Assembly: GCF_026230105.1 (NCBI RefSeq) | Contig: NC_079475.1 | Location: 15,826,125 to 15,890,124, forward strand | Direction of reading: 5' to 3' | Length of the DNA stretch: 64,000 bases | Origin: Diorhabda sublineata | Taxonomy: Eukaryota > Arthropoda > Insecta > Coleoptera > Chrysomelidae | In this document: piece after piece, positions 10,801-20,609 of the stretch | Position numbering within the stretch: position 1 is the stretch's first letter | How the letters are laid out: each line of letters begins with the position of its first letter | Position numbers and translations under genes: made by a program | The notes under the pieces: generated by a model | Database searches by the model: none | What the model saw: only the letters and a program-made list of their open reading frames with translations | What the model was told of the DNA's origin: nothing

Positions 10801-12848
10801 TGCTCTGGCACGAACATGTGATGAGATGTAGCAGATGGCCGAAGAAAGTATTGATGTATTAACTGCAGAATAGAAGAAGACGAGGAAGACCCACAGGGAT
10901 TTGGAAGGAAGTTATTGAACAAAGCATGAAAGACAAAGTTATCCAGGAAAACGAGTGGATAGATGAAAAAGGAAGCTGTAGGTCTCCCTGCTATATATAT
11001 GTCGATGGTATTTGAGGTTTTTTAAATAAAATTATTTCTACTATTCACCTCTGAAATAATGTTCTTCCGTTCAAAAGAGAAAACAACTAATTTCCGGTCT
11101 AATACCTCGACGAATATTGAATTACATCTCCTCTGAAGAGCATGATATTCATCGACCTTTTTGTCAATACTTACATTTGCAAGTAGAGGCTTATAACCAC
11201 TGACTAGTTTCGACGTTATTACGTCTCATCAGAGTGGTATAACAAACTTTCGTTCGGCTAGAGACCCGAACTGAAGACAACGTCAAAACGCATCGCTATT
11301 TGGTTCATGTAGTTAAACATTTCCTATAATGGATAGCGCCATATAGCGCATATATTCTTTCATACTTTTTTGCTTTTTTTACATGCTATATTAATTTAAA
11401 ACTTCTGAAATATTGAAAACAATAATACTACAACAACACTCACAAGTGCACTAACAAGCGTTTTTGTAACCAAGTTATCGTCTTGATCGACCGAAAGTTA
11501 GCGATGTGCACCTCAAATTTTATTCTAATTTTCCAATATTCCTGGATTGATATACAAGATGTAAATAAATATAATTGAGTTTCGAAATATTGTGTCTTAA
11601 ATCTTTCTTGCTCAAGTTGAGAAAAAGTAAATATTCTTCGTAAAGATTATTTGTACTGAATGAATTGCTTTTATTCACTAAAAAGTCTATTTATCTAACT
11701 CGTATGATACTTTTTTTAATCAATTTTCAAAAACCTTCGCATTCATGTTACGATTGTAATTGCTAACCTCAAAAATTAAGAAGCCGTCATCAATACAACC
11801 GTTTTCTGATCTTGTGGAAAATCCTTAGATGGAAGGACTCTTTAAGTTGTAATGTCCTTCTACCAATAATTTATTTACAGTATAGTCTGCGTTAATCCAA
11901 ATCTAATCTAAATAATAAATCTTTCAGTTGCCATTTCGTTGATTTGTAGTTTCATACAGATATTTAGACCGCCAAGATGCGATATATTTACTTTCTTTAA
12001 AAAAACTACCCCCTTCTTGTCTTCAAATATAAAAAATTATAATATTAGCATATGTTAGCTTTTAAAGGGTTCAATTAAATTCCTTTACCAACAAGTTCAA
12101 GCTATTTGGTAAACATCGATGTTAATTTTAAACAGAATGTTGTATAGCCTTGATATCTTGCGTGTTTATGATCCTCCTTTTTAATTTTTTTTAGGAAATT
12201 CTAATAGTTCCGAATAGAAATCTCGTTTAGGAAAATCTGTTGTCTAATTAGGGCTCATATAAAGGAAAAACCAAAAGTAAATTTCATACTCTCGGTTTTT
12301 TGTTGTCTTGGATTCTTCTCAGTCTTCATTGGAACTGGAAATATTCAAAATTGATTGCTTTTCCGAAACAGAAAAATGACCTTTATTTCAAAAACCCTAA
12401 GGCACACCCCAATGTACAAAAGTAATATAAGCTTATAAACCAAGTAATTTCAATGTTTTCAGTGTTTTTTCCAATTCCCAGCCCTTAATCTGACAATACA
12501 CTACTAAGTGATGTTCTGTTCCAACGGATCTTCAAGTTCTTTCGTAAGAGTAGAGAGTATAGACATATCATTACTTTAATGAATTCATATTATTTTACTC
12601 ACCAAAAATCGATGTTTTCCCGTTGGCGCATACGCATACTTGATACCTTTAAATATGTAATGAGGAAAATCTACTGTTCCTTGTATTCTAGCTGTTCTAC
12701 CAGCAAAATTTGCAAAAACTGTAGGATCATCAGCTAATGGTTTCGGTGCTGGTGCACCCCCTACGATTCTTCTTACTCTTGAACCCCTCTCATCGCATAA
12801 AGATACATCACAGAAATAAAGTAGGGGTAGGAATACAAACAAAATCAT
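1672..12848 (-). CDS. Cholinesterase-fold adhesion-like protein (glutactin/neuroligin type), 3' partial
   Basis: Eight coding exons join in phase: 12848-12603, 10300-10147, 9730-9666, 9606-9357, 5355-5183, 5127-4905, 2165-1896, 1833-1672 (about 514 residues; the last ~100 or more lie off the left edge). An N-terminal hydrophobic stretch (residues 1-18) looks like a signal peptide, so the protein is probably secreted or surface-bound. Type-B carboxylesterase landmarks are present: a Cys102/Cys118 pair in the SEDCLALNVF block, the HGGGF oxyanion-hole motif (142-146), QYRLGSLGF, and the nucleophile elbow. At the elbow the usual GxSxG reads GHGTG (220-224), so serine is replaced by Gly222. Glu364 in the RDET block sits where the triad acid is expected. 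Loss of the nucleophile is typical of neuroligin, gliotactin and glutactin adhesion proteins, so I infer a non-catalytic role. The introns hold mariner, IS630-like, LINE and foldback debris. The fold is secure; the exact subfamily is less so. Confidence 0.9.
1896..2165 (-). CDS. Esterase-fold gene, coding exon 7
   Basis: Residues 371-460. TTACAG acceptor and a GTAAGA donor. It encodes a charged, helical stretch (lysine- and glutamate-rich around 410-440) without sharp motifs, as usual for the variable C-terminal half of this fold. The phase-1 junctions on both sides match. Confidence 0.82.
3021..4367 (+). mobile_element. IS630/Tc1-mariner-like element with ~450 bp terminal inverted repeats
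   Basis: The segments 3036-3545 and 3950-4367 are diverged inverted copies of each other; for example, the block around 3100-3160 matches the complement of 4255-4310. Between them (3570-3930, plus) a broken frame reads FPQKLNGEIYLTFLRDILPD and later VENKEDLVGHIQGAIEEI, matching the C-terminal half of insect IS630-like transposases. Frameshifts and stops break it. It sits in an intron of the esterase-fold gene. Confidence 0.75.
3570..3943 (+). pseudogene. Broken transposase core of the 3.0-4.4 kb element
   Basis: C-terminal DDE-type transposase remains in three frames: LNGEIYLTFLRDILPDLLE near 3580-3640, a frame-shifted copy of the WIGRGGP/WPARSPALTPLDFF region near 3740-3800, and EEDLV-type helices to 3930. 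It has no intact N-terminus and is not expected to be functional. Confidence 0.7.
4390..4862 (-). mobile_element. LINE 3'-end remnant
   Basis: The minus strand reads EDEVYRSIINRKLYMHPS then TGRWLGHISRMTEDKWVKRA, the C-terminal region of an RTE/Jockey-type polyprotein downstream of the reverse transcriptase. It lies directly after esterase exon 6, in the intron. Confidence 0.65.
4905..5127 (-). CDS. Esterase-fold gene, coding exon 6 (triad acid region)
   Basis: Residues 297-370. TTCCAG acceptor, GTATTT donor, ending in phase 1. It encodes the NDGRSLPGL block and the TGMCRDET segment that aligns with the triad-acid region of cholinesterases. An open frame continues past the donor, but that tail is intron plus a LINE remnant. 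Confidence 0.87.
5183..5355 (-). CDS. Esterase-fold gene, coding exon 5
   Basis: Residues 239-296. It joins exon 4 without a gap to give the AKGITAGVIAMSGTAVS block that follows the elbow in this family. TGTAG acceptor; GTAAAT donor after an AGG codon, phase 0. The intron upstream is 4.0 kb and full of transposon remains. Confidence 0.88.
6056..6360 (+). mobile_element. Mariner transposase fragments (plus)
   Basis: EDQHLTYRQIEASLRILQ at about 6057-6120 resembles the mariner helix-turn-helix. SPSQEVVEDFQNYVSTILA (about 6240-6300) and EWRKFFPNRFERVIKHF resemble the mariner C-terminus. The catalytic centre between them is missing, so this is a deleted copy. Confidence 0.6.
6430..7120 (-). mobile_element. 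Decayed mariner copy (minus)
   Basis: Minus-strand frames contain a frame-shifted FWDAYRILFIDYLQKGETI block (6800-6880), QDNAPIHMSMATMVKLNEVH (6680-6740), FELLPNPPYNTDL, and a C-terminal SFYKQGIE-like helix around 6510-6540. Many stops and frameshifts. It differs from the 42-kb mariner family. Confidence 0.72.
7817..8602. mobile_element. Nested foldback element with CCTAA repeats at its core
   Basis: The outer arms 7817-8030 and 8388-8602 are near-perfect inverted copies (~215 bp). A second inverted copy of the arm end (8206-8280) abuts a long palindrome centred near 8321, whose arms contain AACCTAACCTAACCTAACC and its complement. No ORF is found inside. This is the structure expected of one foldback or MITE copy inserted in, or rearranged against, another. 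Confidence 0.8.
8740..8935 (-). mobile_element. LINE reverse-transcriptase fragment
   Basis: The minus-strand frame reads FCDFSKAFDCVNHNILINKL then FRGIPLAxFKSYLTNRARYL, the conserved RT palm block (FSKAFDxVxH) and the following motif of Jockey/CR1-like LINEs. It ends near 8740 and is 5' truncated. Confidence 0.75.
9357..9606 (-). CDS. Esterase-fold gene, coding exon 4 (nucleophile elbow)
   Basis: Residues 156-238. It begins right after a TATAG acceptor, so the first codon is valine, not a start. It encodes QYRLGSLGF, the ALWDMVLAVQWV helix and FGGNP, then the elbow GHGTGASSA in which the catalytic serine position is glycine. Donor GTAAAA, phase 1. Confidence 0.9.
9666..9730 (-). CDS. Esterase-fold gene, coding exon 3
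   Basis: A 65-base exon encoding residues 134-155. It contains the VWIHGGGF oxyanion-hole motif. TTTTAG acceptor, GTGAGT donor, ending in phase 0. Confidence 0.87.
10147..10300 (-). CDS. Esterase-fold gene, coding exon 2
   Basis: Residues 83-133. TTAG acceptor and GTAAGT donor, ending in phase 1. It holds the first disulfide pair of the family (Cys102, Cys118) and the SEDCLALNVFTPE block. Confidence 0.88.
10785..10990 (+). mobile_element. LINE 3'-end remnant
   Basis: The plus strand reads LLWHEHVMRCSRWPKKVLM and QNRRRRGRPTGIWKEVIEQS, the typical polyprotein end (RRRGRP box) of RTE-like LINEs. It lies in intron 1 of the esterase-fold gene. Confidence 0.7.
12603..12848 (-). CDS. Esterase-fold gene, coding exon 1
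   Basis: Residues 1-82. It starts at an ATG (12848-12846) followed by a hydrophobic signal-like segment, then a basic RGSRVRRIVGG stretch, and ends at a GTGAGT donor in phase 0. It carries the conserved N-terminal esterase strand ending KGIKYAYAPTGKHRF. Confidence 0.88.
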
Positions 12849-12939
12849 TTCTAAAAATAAGTGGAACAGTAATAAATAATTGAAATTGTATGGAATACAT
12901 TAGACTAATATGAACTTCGAATTGCTCAAGATTGTAACC

Positions 12940-13830
12940 ATAGGGAGGTAAAAGTTATAGAAGCCGTCGAAAAATTGGTAGCAGCACCAAGGTTCACGCC
13001 AACCTTGGGAAATGCTTCAAGACGTTGCATCGAGAAAGTTTAGGTTTGAGAAAAACTTCACCGCAATAATAAACTGTAAAAGCAAGTGGGATCAATACAC
13101 CATACAAGAAATGAACAGAAATGCCATTAAATGGTATACGGATGGATCAAACCAGCAGTAGGAACTGGAATAGAAATGTAGGGGCCCAAAACCAAACACT
13201 CTGAAAGCCTGGACAGCGCACCAAGCATTGGTGGTAGAGAAGAACTATTGCAAACAGGAGATAATCATCCTGTCCAATAATCAAGCATCTATTAGAGCTC
13301 TAAGCTCCAATATCATAAAATCCAAAGTGGTTTAGGAATGCCTAGAAAATTTAATCGAGTTAAACAAGAAAAATAAAATTACCCTACAATGGATTCTAAT
13401 ACACACCGGAGCGAAGGGAAATTAAATAACTGATAAGCTCGCTAAAGCAGAGACAAGCAAATACTCTTCTGGGAAACTATAACCATAGTGGATCTGCTGA
13501 ATGTATCAACCATTGTAAAAACAATCTACGAAGTTCTATCAGGGCACTGTCGCCTCAACAAACACCTGAAGACATTAGACTTAGCAGATAATGCGGTGTG
13601 CGGATTTTGTTGCACAGAAAACGAAACCTCTATCCACATTCTCTTAAAATGTGAATCACTAAATACACTAAAACTGTCAGCGCTTTGAGTAGAAGACGGA
13701 GATCTATGGCAATTAAAGCCATATACGAGACCCAAATCTAGATATACAAACATACAGGGTTCACGTCTTGCTATTGCAGAGACGTTGCGGGTAGCCATAT
13801 ATTGTAGTTAGAAAAGTTATAAAATCATGA
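12940..13830 (+). mobile_element. LINE RNase H/3' remnant, copy A
   Basis: Plus-strand fragments in several frames: a WYTDGS-type RNase H start (13130-13190, frame-shifted), SDSQASIRALSSN-like (13280), ITLQW…HTG (13380-13420) and the C-terminal VLSGHCRLNKHLKTLDLADN, with a CxxC…H…C motif (13535-13660). This is the RNase H domain and zinc knuckle of an R1/Jockey-like LINE. It lies upstream of the esterase-fold gene start. Confidence 0.78.
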
Positions 13831-14219
13831 CTGGCGACTTACTCAATTCAAAAAAAAAAGATTCTGAGGAAGTCATACATTTGCCTCTCAAAGAAAACTG
13901 CAATACCTAGAAACTAAAAGAAGGAGTGCGGCCCAGATTTTTGTTTATAACTCAAAAATGGTGAAAGATCAAATCAATCATCAATAATATCCCTAAAAAA
14001 GAGGAAATGTCCTTAAAAAGTAAAAAACCTCAACTCCCAAAGGTGAAGGTCAATTTTTACACGCGACCATTTAACTAGCACGCCACTGGTAGGTAGAGTT
14101 GATTTTAAAAAATACTTTTCGAGTATTTATTTTATTTAATTTATTCTAATGTACTTTAATAATCGGAGGGTGTCATTAAAAAATGACTAAACCTGGGACA
14201 TTTGTCAGGGTGAAATATA

Positions 14220-14880
14220 GAAAAAGTTCAGATTCGAGAAAAAATTTACTTTAATAGTAAGCTCAAGAAGTAAGTGAATCAAAACATACGAGAAATGAAC
14301 AGAAATGCCATCAAATGGTGCACGACTGGCGCCAAAGCAGCAGACAGAACTAGAATAGGAGTGTACGGGTTCAGGACCAAGCACACCGCAAACCTGGGCA
14401 AAATACCAAGCATTTTCAACCGCAGAAATATATGCAATTGAAAAATTTGCCATATTCAATATAGAATTGAATTATTGCAAACAGAAAATCATCATCCTGT
14501 CCGATAGTGCCTAAGCTTCAATGTCATAAAATCCAAATTTGTTTGGAAATGTCTATACAAAATAAACGAGCTAAGCCAGAAAAATGAAGTTACTCTGCAA
14601 TGGTTTCCGGGACAAACCGTAGTAGTGCGAAACGAAATAGCTACCATACTCGCTGAAGCAGAAACAGACAAAAATAACCTTTTTGTGGTATCAGCTACAG
14701 AGCAATAGAAAAAGCATTGGACTAGAAGGTAGATGGGGGTAAAATCAATTACTTGGATAACCTGCAGGGGTTGAGACAGGAAAAGACTCTCGTGGGAATT
14801 TATAACCACAGAAGATCTGTTGACTGTATAACCAACGTTCCTAGAGATTTCATAATCATAGGAGAATTCTACCAAATTGT
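14220..14880 (+). mobile_element. LINE RNase H remnant, copy B
   Basis: A second, more decayed relative of the 12.9-13.8 kb piece in the same orientation. Shared landmarks are the ARNEQKCHQMV-like frame at 14290, the SSCPI…NIIK region at 14490-14530, and a FCGISYRAIEKALD-like stretch at 14680-14720. Many stops. Confidence 0.6.
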
Positions 14881-14884
14881 GCAC

Positions 14885-15150
14885 GGACGAGGAACGCTTT
14901 TTTTCAAAGTATCAAAATGGCATTTTTACTAATCAGTCCGTGAGAAGAAATAAATTAGACACTGTGGCAAAAGATGTAGCGAAAATTTTGCAATAACCGA
15001 ATATGGAATTATATAAAGGCCACTGTTTCCGGAGGTTACCGGCGACTATTTCAGTTAATGCAGTAGCAGATCTTTTCATTCTAAAACGCCATGGAGGTTG
15101 AAAATATGGCAATGTTGCTGAAACCTATTCATATCGATTTCCCTATGACT
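14885..15150 (+). mobile_element. Tyrosine-recombinase remnant (Crypton/DIRS-like)
   Basis: Plus-strand translation: GTLFFKVSKWHFY, then frame-shifted VAKDVAKILQ, ELYKGHCFRRLPATISVNAV and LFILKRHGG. The GHCFRRxxAT…LKRHGG pattern is the catalytic His-x-x-Arg box and the following histidine of tyrosine recombinases found in Crypton/DIRS elements. The N-terminal half is absent. It abuts the LINE remnant. Confidence 0.65.
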
Positions 15151-15639
15151 AACACCGCCACTAGAACCTGGATACAATGGAAACTTAGTGCGTTTCACTA
15201 TCAAGTCCAAGTCAATTAGCAATCAAGTGTCGGAGTGGAATTACTTTTCAAAATTGTTCAAATATAACTTCCAATTACAGTTTCCAAAAATGAATTGATG
15301 TAATATGTATTATACATTTTAAATTTGAATCCGTTTTGAACATATAGAAACAAGGTATTCGTAGAAAAAGAATAGTTAATGACACATTTCATATTTCTGC
15401 ATTTTCTCCGTTGTATAAGATACGATTTTTGCTAGAAAAAAAATTCCTAAATATGTACAATTGAAGTTGCTGATCGATGTACAGGACAAATCCCAGGCAA
15501 CTTGTAGAGCTTTAGTTTTCAATCGCAATATTAGTAAACAGTTAATAACAAATTACAAAATAAGATCATGAATGGCATCCATAAATTTAATTCTAGAAAA
15601 TGTCCCATAAAGCTTAAGATTTGGCCGTAACTACTAAAC

Positions 15640-15860
15640 ACAGAATCATGCTAAATATTTTTAGACATCAATTTTAGTGGCGCAAAATATTCAGAAATGG
15701 GCGGTGCCAACCCTTATTGTTCGTAATTATTTAAATAGAATATTTCCAAATCATTGGATTGAAAGGAGCTTCATTGAATAGCCGACCTTGTCACCAGAAC
15801 ATACTTAAGAAGATTTAATTTTGTATATTCAAAAGTATACACTAATCAATTTAATAATGT
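15640..15860 (+). mobile_element. IS630-like transposase fragment
   Basis: The plus frame reads NYLNRIFPNHWIERSFIE, a stop, then PTLSPEHT. This aligns with the WIGRGGP…WPPRSPDLTPLDFF region seen at 3.7 kb. One further broken copy of that transposase group. Confidence 0.5.
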
Positions 15861-16309
15861 ATACGATTCAAAAGATAAAAATTACAACAAAGGTTGGTTT
15901 ATTGTCAAGAAATGGGAGTGTCTCAATTTGAGTACGCCATTTAAGCATTTTTTTAATAACAATTTTTGTTTCTGTTATTAAAAATTCAAAATCTTAATTA
16001 TTTTTAAAACTTTATAGGCCTTATCTCAAAAACTATAAGCTATTAGGCAATAGTGATACATTTTATCGTTTTTAGGTTTAACGTGTTCAAATTTGACTTA
16101 ACAAATAAATATTCTCATTAAAAAAAAGATTGGATAACCTCATCACGACGTATTCATGACGTCAACATAGCTATGGTTTTTCGGACGAAAAGGAAAACTG
16201 TATTAGCACTTTAATATGTCTGAGCGTTGTTTCCCTATATGTTCCTAACGAAAAAAATTCAGGTTTCTAACCTAACTATTACCAGGAAAATTTTGGAATA
16301 TAAAGTAAA

Positions 16310-16738
16310 ATAAAATTAAACAAAACAACCTTCATTAAGCTTTTATTATTTGTTGAACTGTTAAGAATAAACTAACTCTAATAAGGAATATAGCACTTTA
16401 TAATTTAATAATTATATGTTTTAACACTAAAACTTTACACCTTAACTATTGATTCTTTAACATCTTCTTTTTTCTCTTGGTATCACAATATAACACGCTT
16501 TTATTTATAAGATTGAAACTATGATAAAAACGGAAAGATTCAATGATTAAGGTGTAAAGTTTTAGTGTTAAAAATATTTAATTATGAACTTATGAAGTGT
16601 TATATTTCTTATTAGAGTTAGTTCATTTTTTTACTTAGTTCTAGTTCACTTTTAAGTTAATTATATAACATATATATATTAACAAATAATAAAAACTTGT
16701 TTTTAAAAAAGGTTTTTTCTTTCATTTTGTTTTGAAGT
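16310..16738. repeat. MITE-like inverted repeat
   Basis: 16366-16446 and 16548-16628 are ~80-bp inverted copies, and weaker pairing continues outward to about 16310 and 16738. The spacer is ~100 bp with no ORF. The structure suits a small non-autonomous DNA transposon. Confidence 0.7.
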
Positions 16739-17104
16739 TTTTAGTATTTTTTTTTTCGTAATATACTATTTTTTCTAATCGTTGCAGCTTGTGGACATCG
16801 CTTTCATCAGCAGTCTTCTCCTGTCGTTTCAATTTCGCCTACTCTAATCGTCGTTTTTTTGGTGTAGTAGTTTCTTCTGTATTCATGTTTTTCCAAAGGT
16901 CCATCCCCCCGGAGGTCCATTGTAGACGGATAAAGGCTTCAGTACAACAGGATTCACCCCGGTACCCTGTGGTGCTACCGATATCAATCAGCGATACCAT
17001 TCAGCACTCGGTACGTGCTCACCTTGGCATTGGGTCATTCATCTAATCAATCAGACATAATCCACATTCATAACAAAGAGAACGAACTTTTTTTCCCAAA
17101 TTTG

Positions 17105-18790
17105 TTGTAGTTGCATATTCACGTCAACCAAGATACTCGTCAATACGAATCGAATGAACCAAACTCGATGGGGTGGCGTCCCAATTACGGACTTCCTATT
17201 GCCATCTTCTCCATCATCACATCCTGGTTACCGTCTAGTAACAAAATACTCGTCAAGAGGAATCAAATACGCCCAAACTCGATGATGGGGTTGCGTCGTT
17301 TATTTAATTACGGAGTTCCTATGGCCATCTTCCCCATCATAAGATCCTGGTTACCATCTAATAACAAAATACACGTCAAGACGAATCAAATAAGCCCAAA
17401 CTCAATACGGTTACGTCGTTTATTTATTTAAGGTGTTCTTATTTCTATCTTCCCCATCATAAGACCCTGGTTACCATCTAATAACAAAATACACGTCAAG
17501 ACGAATCAAATAAGCCCAAACTCAATACGGTTACGTCGTTTATTTATTTACGGAGTTCTTATTTCTATCTTCCCCATCATAAGACCCTGGTTACCATCTA
17601 GGAATAAAATACATGTCAAGACGAATCAAATAAGCCCAAACTCAATACGGTTACGTCGTTTATTTATTTACGGAGTTCTTATTTCTATCTTCCCCATCAT
17701 AAGACCCTGGTTACCATCTAATAACAAAATACACGTCAAGACGAATCAAATAAGCCCAAACTCAATACGGTTACGTCGTTTATTTATTTACGGAGTTCTT
17801 ATTTCTATCTTCCCCATCATAAGACCCTGGTTACCATCTAGGAATAAAATACATGTCAAGACGAATCAAATAAGCCCAAACTCAATACGGTTACGTCGTT
17901 TATTTATTTACGGAGTTCTTATTTCTATCTTCCCCATCATAAGACCCTGGTTACCATCTAATAACAAAATACACGTCAAGACGAATCAAATAAGCCCAAA
18001 CTCAATACGGTTACGTCGTTTATTTATTTACGGAGTTCTTATTTCTATCTTCCCCATCATAAGACCCTGGTTACCATCTAGGAATAAAATACATGTCAAG
18101 ACGAATCAAATAAGCCCAAACTCAATACGGTTACGTCGTTTATTTATTTACGGAGTTCTTATTTCTATCTTCCCCATCATAAGACCCTGGTTACCATCTA
18201 ATAACAAAATACACGTCAAGACGAATCAAATAAGCCCAAACTCAATACGGTTACGTCGTTTATTTATTTACGGAGTTCTTATTTCTATCTTCCCCATCAT
18301 AAGACCCTGGTTACCATCTAGGAATAAAATACATGTCAAGACGAATCAAATAAGCCCAAACTCAATACGGTTACGTCGTTTATTTATTTACGGAGTTCTT
18401 ATTTCTATCTTCCCCATCATAAGACCCTGGTTACCATCTAGGAATAAAATACATGTCAAGACGAATCAAATAAGCCCAAACTCAATACGGTTACGTCGTT
18501 TATTTATTTACGGAGTTCTTATTTCTATCTTCCCCATCATAAGACCCTGGTTACCATCTAATAACAAAATACACGTCAAGACGAATCAAATAAGCCCAAA
18601 CTCAATACGGTTACGTCGTTTATTTATTTACGGAGTTCTTATTTCTATCTTCGCCATTACCACAGACTCTAGATACCATTTAGTAACAGAGTACTCGTCA
18701 AAAGGAATCAAATGAGCTCAAACTAGATTGGTTTGCGTCGTTTTTAATTACGAAGTTTCTATTCCCATCTTCCCCATCATCAGATCAGCT
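17105..18790. repeat. 120-bp tandem repeat array with A/B alternation
   Basis: About 14 units of 120 bp. The central ones (17430-18650) are nearly identical, and the outer ones (17105-17430, 18650-18790) are diverged. Two unit variants differ at ATAACAAAATACAC versus GGAATAAAATACAT. They alternate strictly from 17461 to 18301, then run B, B, A, which indicates a 240-bp higher-order unit. Because 120 is divisible by three, one plus frame stays open across the core (see the separate entry). Confidence 0.95.
17432..18717 (+). other. Stop-free frame through the 120-bp array, no ATG
   Basis: From 17432 the plus frame is open for about 427 codons to a TGA at 18715-18717. It repeats a 40-residue unit (GVLISIFPII…LRRLFIY) about ten times, with no methionine. 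The stop at 17429-17431 differs by one base from the TAC codon found in every core unit. Most likely this is a by-product of a stop-free unit of length 3n, since no start, signal or known domain is seen. It could encode protein only if spliced in. Confidence 0.3.
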
Positions 18791-19545
18791 CTATATTATA
18801 ATATATTGCATTCTCATCCGATTTTTACATGCAAAATTTTAGCTCAAGCGGAGTCCGGGAACTGGATCAAATTTAACTTACAAGATTTGATTACACACAG
18901 CGGAACAGGAGAAAGAATAATTTGGTTTTGAAATTCTATAATATTGGATATAAAGTTAAAACGATATTTGCATGAACTTTTAATGTAGGAATATATGCAA
19001 AGTCCATAAATTCAAGTGAAAATAATTGATTACAATGTTTCACTTAATTAGACATTTTAATTATTATTGAACCAGGTTAAAATTGTATAAAAATAGCAAT
19101 AACTTGAATATTCCATGGATTTTTTCAGATAGCTAATACAAAATGAGTGGAAGGATCTTTATTAAAATAAAAAATTGTACTTACCGCCTCTACAGTAGAC
19201 CAAAAAATGAATTATGTGAACAAAAAAAAACTTGATAATAAGTAGACAGGAAGGACTACAGTTTCATAATTATCTATTTTTCACCCACACTGTTTCCATA
19301 ATAGATGAGATAAATAGTCGTCAAAAAGTTACTTTTCTAAATTTACTAGTTATCTATCTATCAATATGTTATAATTCTAGAAAAGGCTTCAACACTAAAA
19401 AAACAAAATATGTAGAACTATTAATAAAATAATTAACAGAAATAGAAAGATTGAAGTTGAAGGAAGAAATATCTTCACGTAGATTCAAGAAAATGTACAC
19501 GAAAAGCATATTGAGTAATATAATATTTATATATAACAAGTAATA

Positions 19546-20605
19546 TACGAGGGTTGCTACCTAAGTTTTGAGATATGCCAACACTGATGTGAATATAAAG
19601 TTTAACATTAAATTAAATTAAATCGTGCGATGATTTTATATGAATTTCGACGTGAATTAAATCAACAGCAGTATGTCACTCGCTCCGACTTTTGGTGATG
19701 AAGCAACATCACGACCCCCGCTGGTTTTTTGAAATCAATCGTAGTCGTACTTTCGCTACATATTTAAGCATTAGTTCCACTCGCGTACATTCAAGATTTG
19801 TTCGCAATGGATACCGCGTAATTTGATATTCGCTCCAAAAAAGCTCTTGCCGATACAAAGAAATGCTGAATGACTCTTATGCATATGAACTCAAAACTAA
19901 ACAACAATCCACTGGATGGGTCTTGTTGTTTGCGCACGAAGCACTTCGAAGCAAGTGGCCTCTTGTTTTTTAGGAATAACTGGACATATCACCACAGTTC
20001 TATAAGAGCAACGTAGAACGGTCAATTCTGAATGGTACACCAGCATTTATTTGGAAACTAATAGCAGAAGACGAATCATTCTTCACCAAGACAATGCGAG
20101 CTCTCACACATCAGTTCAAATGAAAACTTTTTCGAATAATCAAAATCAAATCAAATTGATATGACCATCTGCCGTATGATCATTGTTTGGTATGCAATGA
20201 TTTCTTCTTATTACCGCAGAACCTGAAAAAGCGGTTGAAGTCTTCAAATCACATGTTTTGGAGGTACCTCAATAGGAATGGAAATAATGCTTCAACATTT
20301 GGTTCAAATGCAAGTTATATGGAAACGATGACATAATTATAAAATAATATTATAGTGTAAGTGCTGACAGGACAGTCCCTACATTATTTGCGTTCATGTG
20401 TTTGAGAACATTTTCAGCATTCTTGTTTTCTTTTTATTTGTTTTTAGAAAAGAATAGTCTTTAAATTTTTACTTTCAAAATTTAACTCGTATGCAAAAGT
20501 GTTTTGATCTTAATGAAGAATATTTCGAAAAACAGTGAAGCCATATCTAATTGTGAATATTTTTTCTTATTCAACAATTTTAGAACTTAAGTAGCAACCC
20601 TCGAA
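19546..20605 (+). mobile_element. Decayed mariner with terminal inverted repeats
   Basis: The terminal repeats CGAGGGTTGCTACCTAAGTT (19548-19567) and its near-complement (20584-20603) bound a ~1.06 kb element preceded by TA. Inside, plus frames read WRRRIILHQDN-like (20060-20100), SSHTSVQMKTF, and EAVEVFKSHVLEVPQ near 20230-20275, the mariner catalytic and C-terminal blocks, with several stops. The N-terminal half is shortened. Confidence 0.85.
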
Positions 20606-20609
20606 TAGA

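Noticed and set aside
13526..13798. 90-codon minus-strand frame over the LINE RNase H tail
   Set aside because: It is the antisense shadow of the plus-strand CxxC-bearing LINE frame.
17105..18790. Regular repeat considered as a CRISPR array or coding repeat gene
   Set aside because: Units are directly contiguous with no unique spacers, and this is eukaryotic DNA. No start codon or splice evidence supports coding.
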